38,449 nucleotides of DNA from Chloroflexota bacterium (GTDB taxonomy: Bacteria > Chloroflexota > Dormibacteria > CF-121): assembly GCA_005881715.1 (NCBI GenBank), contig VBEE01000041.1, positions 4,518 through 42,966 on the forward strand, given 5' to 3'. Of the stretch, positions 32,372 through 38,449 are shown in pieces. The first letter of the stretch is position 1. Each line of letters starts with the position of its first letter. The position numbers were made by a program, and so were the translations under genes. The notes under the pieces were generated by a model, which was given only the letters and a program-made list of their open reading frames with translations, had not been told where the DNA came from and did not search any database.

Positions 32372-32414
32372 TATATTGTTAGCAGATGCGAAGATCACGA
32401 TTAGACAACGCTAA
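32372..32414. promoter_or_regulatory. Divergent promoter and possible metal-regulator half-sites
   Basis: TATATT (32372-32377) lies 8 nt before the regulator ATG at 32386 and can act as a -10 with TTCTGA (32348-32353). GTTAGC (32378-32383) and GCTAAC (32409-32414) are inverted copies spaced 25 nt, and resemble DtxR/IdeR-type half-sites. The second is inside the gene. Evidence is by eye. Confidence 0.35.
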
Positions 32415-33120
32415 CACACGCTCCCGTCCGCCCTCGGAGGTGGTGGCCCACTACCTGGAGGCGATTTACTACATTCGGGCCGAAGGTGAAGTCGTGCGGA
32501 GCGCGCGCCTCGCCGACTGGCTTTCCGTCAGCCGGCCGACGGTTACAGTAGCGCTTCGGCGGATGACCCGGGATGGGATGCTGCGACTCAATGCCCGCAA
32601 AGAGATCGAGCTGACCGCCCGCGGGGAGACCGCCGCAGCCGCCATCGTGCGGCGACACCGGATCGTGGAGCGCTGGCTGACGGACGTACTCGGGCTCGAC
32701 TGGGTTACGGCGGATGCCGAAGCCGAGCGCCTCGAACATGCCGTGTCTGAGGTCGTCGAGGAAACGCTTTACCGGGCTCTGGGCAGGCCCACGAGCTGCC
32801 CGCACGGTAACCCGATCCCGGGCCATTCCACGATGCGGGCCAACGAGCTGCGGCTCTCCGCCCTGAAACCAGGCGAGACGGGCACAATCACGCGCATCTC
32901 CGAGGTGGCGCAGCGGGAAGCGCCTCCGCTGTTGCAGTATCTCCACGATCGGGGGCTCACGCCCGGGACCCGCATCACGGTGCAGGAGGTCGATGAGGTC
33001 GGCCGCACGATGCAGCTACGGGCGGCTCGGCTCTTGACGCTCAGCAGCGAGACCGCCTCAAAACTCGCGGTTGTACGGTCGGCTAGGCTGAAACCCGGAC
33101 GGGCTCGCGCTCCTCGCTAA
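32386..33120 (+). CDS. DtxR/MntR-family metalloregulator
   Basis: 244 residues. The N-terminal winged HTH has HYLEAIYYIRAEGEVVRSARLADWLSVSRPTVTVALRRM (about 22-60), followed by a dimerisation domain with RHRIVERWL, CPHGNPIPGHS near the metal sites, and a C-terminal SH3-like FeoA domain (about residues 160-225: LSALKPGETGTITRI). The metal (Mn, Fe or Zn) cannot be told from sequence. It is divergent from the ZIP gene, so it likely represses it. Its mRNA is probably leaderless or nearly so. Its 3' end overlaps the small amtB-operon gene in antisense by 38 nt. Confidence 0.9.
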   Translation: MRRSRLDNANTRSRPPSEVVAHYLEAIYYIRAEGEVVRSARLADWLSVSRPTVTVALRRMTRDGMLRLNARKEIELTARGETAAAAIVRRHRIVERWLTDVLGLDWVTADAEAERLEHAVSEVVEETLYRALGRPTSCPHGNPIPGHSTMRANELRLSALKPGETGTITRISEVAQREAPPLLQYLHDRGLTPGTRITVQEVDEVGRTMQLRAARLLTLSSETASKLAVVRSARLKPGRARAPR

Positions 33121-33220
33121 CGACAACGGGCTTGATGCTCGTTGGGGAGTGGGGGAGGATGAGCCAGCCGGCGAAAACGACGACGCTGCAGACCACCGCC
33201 ATGACCGTTGTTGGATCCAT
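33083..33220 (-). CDS. Small membrane protein (45 aa) downstream of amtB
   Basis: Not in the track. MDPTTVMAVVCSVVVFAGWL starts at ATG 33220 with AAGGAGG 6 nt upstream, directly after the amtB stop. One hydrophobic helix covers about residues 5-24, followed by a polar tail ending REPVRVSA. It overlaps the metalloregulator gene tail to tail. It may be a small accessory or folding partner of the ammonium channel; no family recognised. Confidence 0.55.
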   Translation of the reverse strand: MDPTTVMAVVCSVVVFAGWLILPHSPTSIKPVVVSEEREPVRVSA

Positions 33221-33234
33221 CAGTTTCCTCCTTC

Positions 33235-34473
33235 TTAATTCGCGTGGATGCTGGCGTAGGCGGGTTCACCGTGTTGCGAGAGATCGAGGCCGATAAGTTC
33301 TTCGTCTTCGTGCACGCGCAGCGGGACGATCAGGTTCACAAACTTGAGGATCGCGAAGGTCCCGACGATCGACCAGCCCCAGGCGGCGCCGACCGCCACC
33401 AGCTGAACCAGGGCCTGCCGCGGGTTGCCGTAAAAGAGGCCGTTGGCGGCGGCCGAATTGATGGCGACGGTGGCGAAGAGCCCGGTGGCCAGCGCCCCCC
33501 AGGTGCCGCCGATGCCGTGCACCGCCCAGACGTCGAGCGCGTCGTCGACCTTGATCCGCTCGCGCAGCTGGATGGCCAGGTAGCAGACCACGCCCGCGCC
33601 GAACCCGATCACGATCGCACCCATGACGTTGACAAAGCCGGAGGCCGGGGTGATCGCCACCAACCCGGCGACGGCACCGGCTGCCGCACCGATCACGCTC
33701 GGCTGCTTCTTGTGCCACCAACTCACGGTCATCCAGGTGAGGGCGGCCATCGCGGCCGCCGTATTCGTGACCACGAAGGCGCTGGTGGCCAGCGCGCCGG
33801 CGCCCAGCGCGCTGCCCGCATTGAATCCGAACCATCCGAACCAGAGCAGCGCGGCGCCCAGCACGGTCATGGTGGCGTCATGCGGCTCGACCTTCTGCTT
33901 GCCGAACCCAAGCCGCCGGCCCAGCACGAGCGCGGCGACCAGGGCCGAGACTCCGGAGCTGATATGGACGACCGTCCCGCCGGCGAAATCGAGGGCGCCC
34001 AGGTTGTGGAGCCAGCCGCCTGCGCCCCATACCCAGTGGGCGATCGGGTCGTAGACGAAGGTCGCCCACAGCAGGGAGAAGAGCACGAATGCCTTGAAGC
34101 GCTGCCGTTCGGCGAACGCGCCGCTGATCAGGGCCGGGGTGATGACCGCGAACATCATCTGGAAAAGCATGAAGGCCTGGTGGGGGATGGTCGGCGCGTA
34201 GTCAGCGTTTGGCGTGAACCCGACGTTGTTCAGGCCGACCCAGTCGAGGCCGCCGATGAGGTGGAACTTGTCGGGTCCGAATGCGAGGCTGTACCCCCAG
34301 AGCACCCACTGGACGCTGATCAGGCAGAGGATGAAAAAGCTGTGCATGATGGTCGACAGCACGTTCTTCCGGCGGACCAGCCCGCCGTAGAAGAAACCAA
34401 GAGCTGGCGTCATCAACATCACGAGCGCAGCCGATGCCAGGACCCAGGCGGTATCGCCGCTATCGATCTTCAT
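33235..34473 (-). CDS. amtB: Ammonium transporter (Amt family)
   Basis: 412 residues with the 11-helix plan of Amt proteins. [29 protein letters not shown] (first pore histidine) and [18 protein letters not shown] (second pore histidine) are conserved. It conducts ammonium across the inner membrane at low nitrogen. No GlnK/PII gene follows, which is unusual; a 45-aa membrane protein takes that place. An imperfect palindrome, GTAATGGATCAGCGTTAC (34505-34522), upstream may be a nitrogen-regulator site. Confidence 0.93.
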   Translation of the reverse strand: MKIDSGDTAWVLASAALVMLMTPALGFFYGGLVRRKNVLSTIMHSFFILCLISVQWVLWGYSLAFGPDKFHLIGGLDWVGLNNVGFTPNADYAPTIPHQAFMLFQMMFAVITPALISGAFAERQRFKAFVLFSLLWATFVYDPIAHWVWGAGGWLHNLGALDFAGGTVVHISSGVSALVAALVLGRRLGFGKQKVEPHDATMTVLGAALLWFGWFGFNAGSALGAGALATSAFVVTNTAAAMAALTWMTVSWWHKKQPSVIGAAAGAVAGLVAITPASGFVNVMGAIVIGFGAGVVCYLAIQLRERIKVDDALDVWAVHGIGGTWGALATGLFATVAINSAAANGLFYGNPRQALVQLVAVGAAWGWSIVGTFAILKFVNLIVPLRVHEDEELIGLDLSQHGEPAYASIHAN

Positions 34474-34504
34474 CTGCGGATTGTCCGACAGCAGGCCGCC
34501 CGAC

Positions 34505-34522
34505 GTAATGGATCAGCGTTAC
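34505..34522. promoter_or_regulatory. Imperfect palindrome upstream of amtB
   Basis: GTAATGGATCAGCGTTAC has GTAA and TTAC ends; half-sites match at 5 of 6 positions. It lies 32 nt before the amtB ATG in a 90-bp gap, a position suitable for a nitrogen regulator. No known consensus is matched fully. Confidence 0.25.
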
Positions 34523-34555
34523 CGAAATGCGGGGCGGATCTCGTGCGCCGGGCAC

Positions 34556-34593
34556 AAAAACGCCTAGCCTGGTTTTTCGACCTCGGCTAGGCG
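34556..34593 (-). terminator. Intrinsic terminator overlapping the end of the YdhG-like gene
   Basis: On the minus strand CGCCTAGCC (34593-34585) and GGCTAGGCG (34569-34561) form a 9-bp perfect stem with a 15-nt loop, followed by TTTTT (34560-34556). The stop codon of the YdhG-like gene lies in the second arm. It separates the gene from amtB. Confidence 0.65.
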
Positions 34594-34917
34594 GGCTCTG
34601 ACGATCTGCGTCATAAGCCGGTCGCGAAACGGCTTGTCGACGGTGAACCTGATGGTGCCCTTGCTCAGGTCGTAGGCCTTCAGCTCGCCGGCGTGCGCGT
34701 CGATGAAGCTGCGGCCGGTCCCATAGAGCGCGCAATGGTCCTTCCAGTAGGCCAGGTAGACGAGTGGCTTCCCGTTGGGGTGCTTGAACACCGCCATCCC
34801 GTAGCCGAGGCCTTCCGTCGCGTTGGGGGCCGCCGCCCTGATCGCCTTGCGGAGCTTGATCAGCGCCGCGCGCTTGTCCTTCGGTGCCCCGGCGAGGTAG
34901 TCGTCGACAGTTTTCAT
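34564..34917 (-). CDS. DUF1801/YdhG-like protein
   Basis: 117-residue cytosolic protein. MKTVDDYLAGAPKDKRAALIKLRKAIRAAAP, GYGMAVFKHPNGKPLVYLAYWKDHCALYGTG and KGTIRFTVDKPF match the DUF1801 alpha/beta fold, related to frataxin-like iron chaperones. Function unproven. The ATG overlaps the upstream MBL-fold stop by 1 nt (TGATG), so they form a pair. Its 3' end forms one arm of the terminator. Confidence 0.78.
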   Translation of the reverse strand: MKTVDDYLAGAPKDKRAALIKLRKAIRAAAPNATEGLGYGMAVFKHPNGKPLVYLAYWKDHCALYGTGRSFIDAHAGELKAYDLSKGTIRFTVDKPFRDRLMTQIVRARLAEVEKPG

Positions 34918-35579
34918 CAGCGATGCCAGGTGCGCTTGTCGTGGCAGAAGTGCACGGCCGCCGGCTTGAGCCGCCGCAGCTTGTCCAGCGACCGCCCGAA
35001 GGTTGACGCGTCTTCCATCATGCCGGCCCGTGGCGCCTCGCCCTCGAACATGCTAACCGTCCAGCAGGCGTCGCCCGTCATCAGCGCCGGGCCCGCGGTG
35101 GTGTCGATCTGAATGCTCTGGTGGCCGGCGGTGTGGCCAGGCGTCGTCAGTACGCGGACACCCGACGCGATCTCGCGTTCCCCATCCAGGAGCTCGAATC
35201 GCGCGCCGGCGTACTGGAGCCACGCCGCCGGCGTGTCCTTGTATTTATGGCGCCGTTCGTACTCCCTTCGCTGCACGTAAACCGGCGCCTGCGGAAACAC
35301 GGCGTTCTGGCCGCAGTGGTCGAAGTGCAAATGCGAGTTGATGACCCAGCAAATGTCAGACGGATCGACGTCGTACCGGCGCAGCGCCTCCGCAACCGAG
35401 GCATTGACCGGGCGGTAATCCTTGATCAGCTCCAGGGGAGTCCCATAGCCCGTGTCCACCAAGCCGGCACCGGCAGGATGCTTGATCAGGAACCCGTGCA
35501 CCGGGATCTCCATCGCCAGATGGGGCAGCCAGATGTGACCGAGATCCAGCCGAACGATCGCTTCTGGCGGCAGCGCCAC
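34917..35579 (-). CDS. MBL-fold metallo-hydrolase (AHL-lactonase-like)
   Basis: 220 residues with the dinuclear zinc site: SHLHFDHCG (His83, His85, Asp87, His88), TPGHTAGHQS (His149), TGD (Asp170) and a late histidine (His213). The layout resembles N-acyl-homoserine lactonases of the AiiA/AttM group, which open lactone rings of quorum signals; glyoxalase-type or other lactone substrates are as likely. No quorum-sensing gene is near. Followed directly by the YdhG-like gene. Confidence 0.8.
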   Translation of the reverse strand: MALPPEAIVRLDLGHIWLPHLAMEIPVHGFLIKHPAGAGLVDTGYGTPLELIKDYRPVNASVAEALRRYDVDPSDICWVINSHLHFDHCGQNAVFPQAPVYVQRREYERRHKYKDTPAAWLQYAGARFELLDGEREIASGVRVLTTPGHTAGHQSIQIDTTAGPALMTGDACWTVSMFEGEAPRAGMMEDASTFGRSLDKLRRLKPAAVHFCHDKRTWHR

Positions 35580-35597
35580 CCCGCGATGCTAGCGGGC

Positions 35598-36845
35598 TCA
35601 GGCCTTCAGCAGCGGAAGAATTTCGAAGTTGCCGCCGAGCAGGTCGGACGCCGGCGCCTTCAGGTATCCCTGCAGCACGGAGGCGTACACCGAGCGGAAG
35701 TCGGTGCTGAATTTGAGATTGCCATTGTCCAGGTCGTTGAGGCTCGGCTGTTGGCCGTAGAGACCTCCCTTGACCGGTGCGCCCAGCAAGAACATGGGCG
35801 CTGCCGTGCCGTGGTCGGTGCCCGCGCTGCCGTTCTCTTTGACACGGCGGCCGAACTCCGACCAGGTCATGACCAGGACCTTGTCCCCCAGCCCGTGGCC
35901 CTGCAGATCTTGCATGAAGCCACTGAGCGCCTGATCGAGGTCCAGCAGGAGCTTGTCGTGCACCGGTTTTTCCCGGGCGTGGTTGTCAAAGCCTCCCAGC
36001 GTGACGTGTGCGACTCGCACGCCCAGCCCGGAGACGATCGTCTCAGCCACCAACTTGAGCGCGCTGGCGATCGGACTGTCGCTCGGGTAGGTGCCTTTCG
36101 CCTGGTAGGTGGCGTCCGTCGCCTGCAACGCGTGCGATGCCTGCAGCGCGTCCTGCAACGTCGTGTCGAGAAGGGCGCCGAAGGGGGCCGGGCCAACGCT
36201 CTTGAAGGATGAATAGAACTTCATCAGCGGGTTTTCGACGTCGACCTGCGTGCCGTGCTCATTAACCGGCTGCAACCGGAACGTCCGTAGCGACTGCAGC
36301 GCCGTGACCGGCGTCTTCGAGCGCAGCTCCGGCGGCACCAGCGATCCGGCGCTGACGCCTTCGAGCGCGTGGTTCGGGGATTCGCCGACCTGGTCGAGGT
36401 AGTTGAGATAGCGCCCGAGCCAGCCATCACCGATGCCGCCCTTAACGCTGGCCGTTTCCCAGACCGACATCGAGGCGAAGTGCGACAGGTTGGGGTTTGG
36501 ATACCCGACGCCCTGCACGACGGCCAACTGTCCGGCGTCCCAGCTGGCTTTGAGCCCCTTGAGGTTCGGGTGCAGGCCCAGCTGGCCGTTGAGGGTGAGC
36601 ACCCCCTGGTCCTGCCGAAGGGTCGGCCGGGCGTCGTGGTAGGCGCCATCCTGGAAGGGGATCACCGTGTTGAGCCCGTCGTTGCCGCCGGCAAGCTGGA
36701 CGAGCACGAGCACCCGGTCGCTGGGCGCCGCCTTCGGCGAATCGGCGGCGGCCGCCGCCACGCCGTTGGCAAAGACGGCCGGTACCGCGGACCCGGCAAA
36801 GATTGGCAGCAGGCCCTGCGTCATGAATTCGCGGCGGCTAAACAT
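35598..36845 (-). CDS. DUF1501 family exported protein
   Basis: 415 residues. The N-terminal SRREFMTQGLLPIFAGSAVPAVFA is a twin-arginine-type signal. The DUF1501 domain starts at VLVLVQLAGGNDGLNTVIP, has HFASMSVWETAS in the middle, and ends with MTWSEFGRRVKENGSAGTDHGTAAPMFLLG, placing it in the alkaline-phosphatase/sulfatase-like superfamily. Function is unknown; members are found in soil and planctomycete-like lineages together with DUF1800. Start 15 nt after the DUF1800 stop. Confidence 0.88.
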   Translation of the reverse strand: MFSRREFMTQGLLPIFAGSAVPAVFANGVAAAAADSPKAAPSDRVLVLVQLAGGNDGLNTVIPFQDGAYHDARPTLRQDQGVLTLNGQLGLHPNLKGLKASWDAGQLAVVQGVGYPNPNLSHFASMSVWETASVKGGIGDGWLGRYLNYLDQVGESPNHALEGVSAGSLVPPELRSKTPVTALQSLRTFRLQPVNEHGTQVDVENPLMKFYSSFKSVGPAPFGALLDTTLQDALQASHALQATDATYQAKGTYPSDSPIASALKLVAETIVSGLGVRVAHVTLGGFDNHAREKPVHDKLLLDLDQALSGFMQDLQGHGLGDKVLVMTWSEFGRRVKENGSAGTDHGTAAPMFLLGAPVKGGLYGQQPSLNDLDNGNLKFSTDFRSVYASVLQGYLKAPASDLLGGNFEILPLLKA

Positions 36846-36860
36846 CGTGGCTCATCTCCA

Positions 36861-38321
36861 TCAGTTCAGTTGAAACTCCGGCGTGGCCAGCACCATGAAG
36901 AGCAGACCGGCCTGGTCGCCGGGGTGCGCGGCGGCGTAGGCTTGCAGGCCGTCTCTTGTGGTGGGACTCACGTTTCCATCCACCAGGGTGCGCGACAGGT
37001 TGTCGAGCGAGTCGGCCGGCAGCACGGCACGCATCCGTTGGGTCGCGCCGTTGGCCAGGTTGATCCGGGTGAGCAGGGTCGAACTGTTGATCCAGGAGCT
37101 GCCGCCCGGCCAGCCGGCGACGTTGGGCGGGTAGAACAGCACCTGCCCCATCGGGGCCATCGCCGTCGCCGCCGCGACGTAGCCCTTCGCATCGGCGCCG
37201 GTTGCCTTTAACGTCTGGGCGACCAGCTCCGCCGGGCTCTTGACCAGCGCCCGATAGGCCTTTTCCGAATAGAAGGCATCCATGGCGACGATTTCGCGGA
37301 CCACCGCGCCGACGTTATGGCGGTTCTTCTGGAACGTATCCGCCAGGTGGTGGACGATCTCCGGCTCGGGGTTGGGATAGGCGAAGAAACTGAAGAGCCT
37401 GGTGCTGAGTCGTTCGGCGGTGGCCCGAAGCGGGACGAGCATGTCGACGATGTCGTCGCCCGTGAAGTTACCGGTCTTGCCCAGGAAGGTCTTTGGTCCG
37501 TCGTCGTGGAGGCGTGGGACGAACACCGAATCGGTCGTGAGGCGGCGTTGCTGCGCCCCCTGGAGCGTCCAGCCCGTAAACGCCCGGGCGGACTCGCGGA
37601 CGTCGTCCTCGGTGTAGTGACCGATGCCGGTGGTGAAGAGCTCCATCAGCTCGCGGGCGTAGTTCTCATTCGGCTTGCCCTTCCGGTTCGTTTCGGTGTC
37701 GAGGTAGATCATCATCGCCGGGTCTTTCGATACGGCTTTGAGCAGGTCGTCGAGGTTACCCATCGCCATCTTCCGAAAGAGCTGGTTCTGGGTGAACATC
37801 TGGGCGGGGCCGGCCTTGTCGAGCCCGCTGGTCAGCAGGCCGTGCCAGAACAGCGTCATCTTCTCCTCGAGCGGCCGCGCGGTCTCCACCATTCGTTGCA
37901 GCCACCACCCCTGGATGGCGGCCACCGGAGCCGCAGCGCGGCCCCCGCTCGGATCCACCGCGGGCAGCGCACCTTCGAGGCCGGCATTCGAAATCTTCGG
38001 ATAGTCGAGTAGAACCTCCGTCGCCCTGGCGGTACCCATCACCAGGTAGCGGTCGAGCTCGCCGGGCGTGGCGCCGAAGCCGGCGCGTCGGAGCAGATGC
38101 GCGACGCGGACACGCTCGTTGTTGAGCGCGCCCTGGTAGCCATGCGTGAGGTCGCGGACGTGGTCGAGGATTTGTGACAGCCCGTCGCCCTTCCACAGCA
38201 CCGCCAGCGCGGTGGCCGTCGCCCCTGCCGCGCCCGTCGCGAGCACAGCCCGGCGCGAAACCGGCCGTTTCCAGATCGGCCTGGTGGTCGCGGGCGACGT
38301 CCTCGAGGCCGCCTCGTCCAT
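36861..38321 (-). CDS. DUF1800 family exported protein
   Basis: 486 residues. The twin-arginine-like SRRAVLATGAAGATATALAVL lies at about residues 22-42, so the signal is later than usual. Domain landmarks are HLLRRAGFGATPGELDRYL, MTLFWHGLLTS, NENYARELMELFTTGIGHY and YPPNVAGWPGG near the end. It is always linked to DUF1501 in other genomes I know; the pair's function is unknown. TAGCCT lies 7 nt before the ATG and there is no ribosome site, so the mRNA is probably leaderless. Confidence 0.88.
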   Translation of the reverse strand: MDEAASRTSPATTRPIWKRPVSRRAVLATGAAGATATALAVLWKGDGLSQILDHVRDLTHGYQGALNNERVRVAHLLRRAGFGATPGELDRYLVMGTARATEVLLDYPKISNAGLEGALPAVDPSGGRAAAPVAAIQGWWLQRMVETARPLEEKMTLFWHGLLTSGLDKAGPAQMFTQNQLFRKMAMGNLDDLLKAVSKDPAMMIYLDTETNRKGKPNENYARELMELFTTGIGHYTEDDVRESARAFTGWTLQGAQQRRLTTDSVFVPRLHDDGPKTFLGKTGNFTGDDIVDMLVPLRATAERLSTRLFSFFAYPNPEPEIVHHLADTFQKNRHNVGAVVREIVAMDAFYSEKAYRALVKSPAELVAQTLKATGADAKGYVAAATAMAPMGQVLFYPPNVAGWPGGSSWINSSTLLTRINLANGATQRMRAVLPADSLDNLSRTLVDGNVSPTTRDGLQAYAAAHPGDQAGLLFMVLATPEFQLN

Positions 38322-38388
38322 GATGATCAGGCTAGGGCCGAGGGTTGAAATCGGCCTGAGAAGCCCCTGAGAAGGTGAACGTCACAAC

Positions 38389-38429
38389 CTCCCTCCCCCC
38401 TTGCGCGCGGGGTCGGGTGAGGGGTGTCC
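38389..38429. repeat. GC-rich palindromic repeat, copy 3 (intergenic)
   Basis: CTCCCTCCCCCCTTGCGCGC followed by GGGGTCGGGTGAGGGGTGTCC, in the 128-nt stretch upstream of the DUF1800 gene. This is the clearest copy of the family also seen at 19307 and 30283. Beyond it the window ends with TATACTGGATTTC, without a recognisable gene. Confidence 0.65.
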
Positions 38430-38449
38430 ATATACTGGATTTCAAGGAT

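Noticed and set aside
31507-32382. 291-aa plus ORF
   Set aside because: Antisense to the ZIP transporter; no domain and high charge.
33208-34590. 460-aa plus-strand ORF
   Set aside because: Antisense to the ammonium transporter, with charged low-complexity composition and no domain.
1-38449. CRISPR array, prophage, insertion sequence or tRNA gene
   Set aside because: No regularly spaced repeats, integrase, transposase or tRNA cloverleaf could be recognised. The three GC-rich repeats are dispersed and short.

Overview
The window is GC-rich bacterial chromosome, densely packed with short gaps. I see no rRNA, tRNA, IS element, prophage or CRISPR. A LysW (amino-carrier-protein) lysine pathway, a T-box leader, many leaderless-looking promoters, DUF1501/DUF1800 proteins and a LiaF/PspC envelope operon together suggest a Chloroflexota/Dormibacterota/Deinococcus-type soil lineage. 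The taxon is an inference only.

Layout. 1-4064 (-): the N-terminal ~1,350 residues of an Lhr-type helicase running off the left edge (absent from the ORF track because its stop lies outside). 4096-5091 (-): ketopantoate reductase. 5239-5667 (+): YggT protein. 5717-14189 (-): a nine-gene lysine operon, lysS-lysT-lysU-lysW-lysX-lysK-lysY-lysZ-lysJ, plus a DinB-like gene, headed at 14200-14520 by a T-box riboswitch whose specifier loop reads lysine. 14570-15418 (-): a second LysX/ArgX ligase. Divergent from it, 15485-19960 (+): argG1-argH-argR-argG2. 19841-25015 (-): FtsX/MacB permease, ABC ATPase, histidine kinase, NarL-type regulator, YbjQ, a small membrane protein and a secreted C39-like peptidase. 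25198-25350 (+): 50-aa acidic ORF. 25409-26311 (+): LysR regulator, convergent with isocitrate lyase (-). 27672-30169 (-): small membrane protein, then histidine phosphatase, LiaF-like, PspC and Lmo0937-type genes. 30315-31547 (-): amidohydrolase. 31564-33120: divergent ZIP transporter and DtxR/MntR regulator. 33083-34473 (-): ammonium transporter plus a 45-aa membrane protein. 34564-35579 (-): YdhG/DUF1801 protein and MBL-fold hydrolase. 35598-38321 (-): DUF1501 and DUF1800 proteins.

How the genes work together. LysS, LysT and LysU run the early alpha-aminoadipate steps. LysX loads aminoadipate onto LysW; LysZ, LysY and LysJ convert it on the carrier; LysK releases lysine. The second ligase probably loads glutamate onto the same LysW, so one carrier and one set of processing enzymes could also make ornithine, completed to arginine by ArgG/ArgH under ArgR. 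The locus would then be a joint lysine/arginine factory with two entry ligases: a lysine-tRNA-sensing T-box on one side and an arginine repressor on the other. Homoisocitrate dehydrogenase, aminoadipate aminotransferase and ornithine carbamoyltransferase are not in the window.

Several ORF-track starts are corrected here (lysS, lysT, lysU, lysW, lysZ, lysX2, argG1, argH, argR, the ABC genes, isocitrate lyase, the histidine phosphatase). Five genes too short for the track are added.
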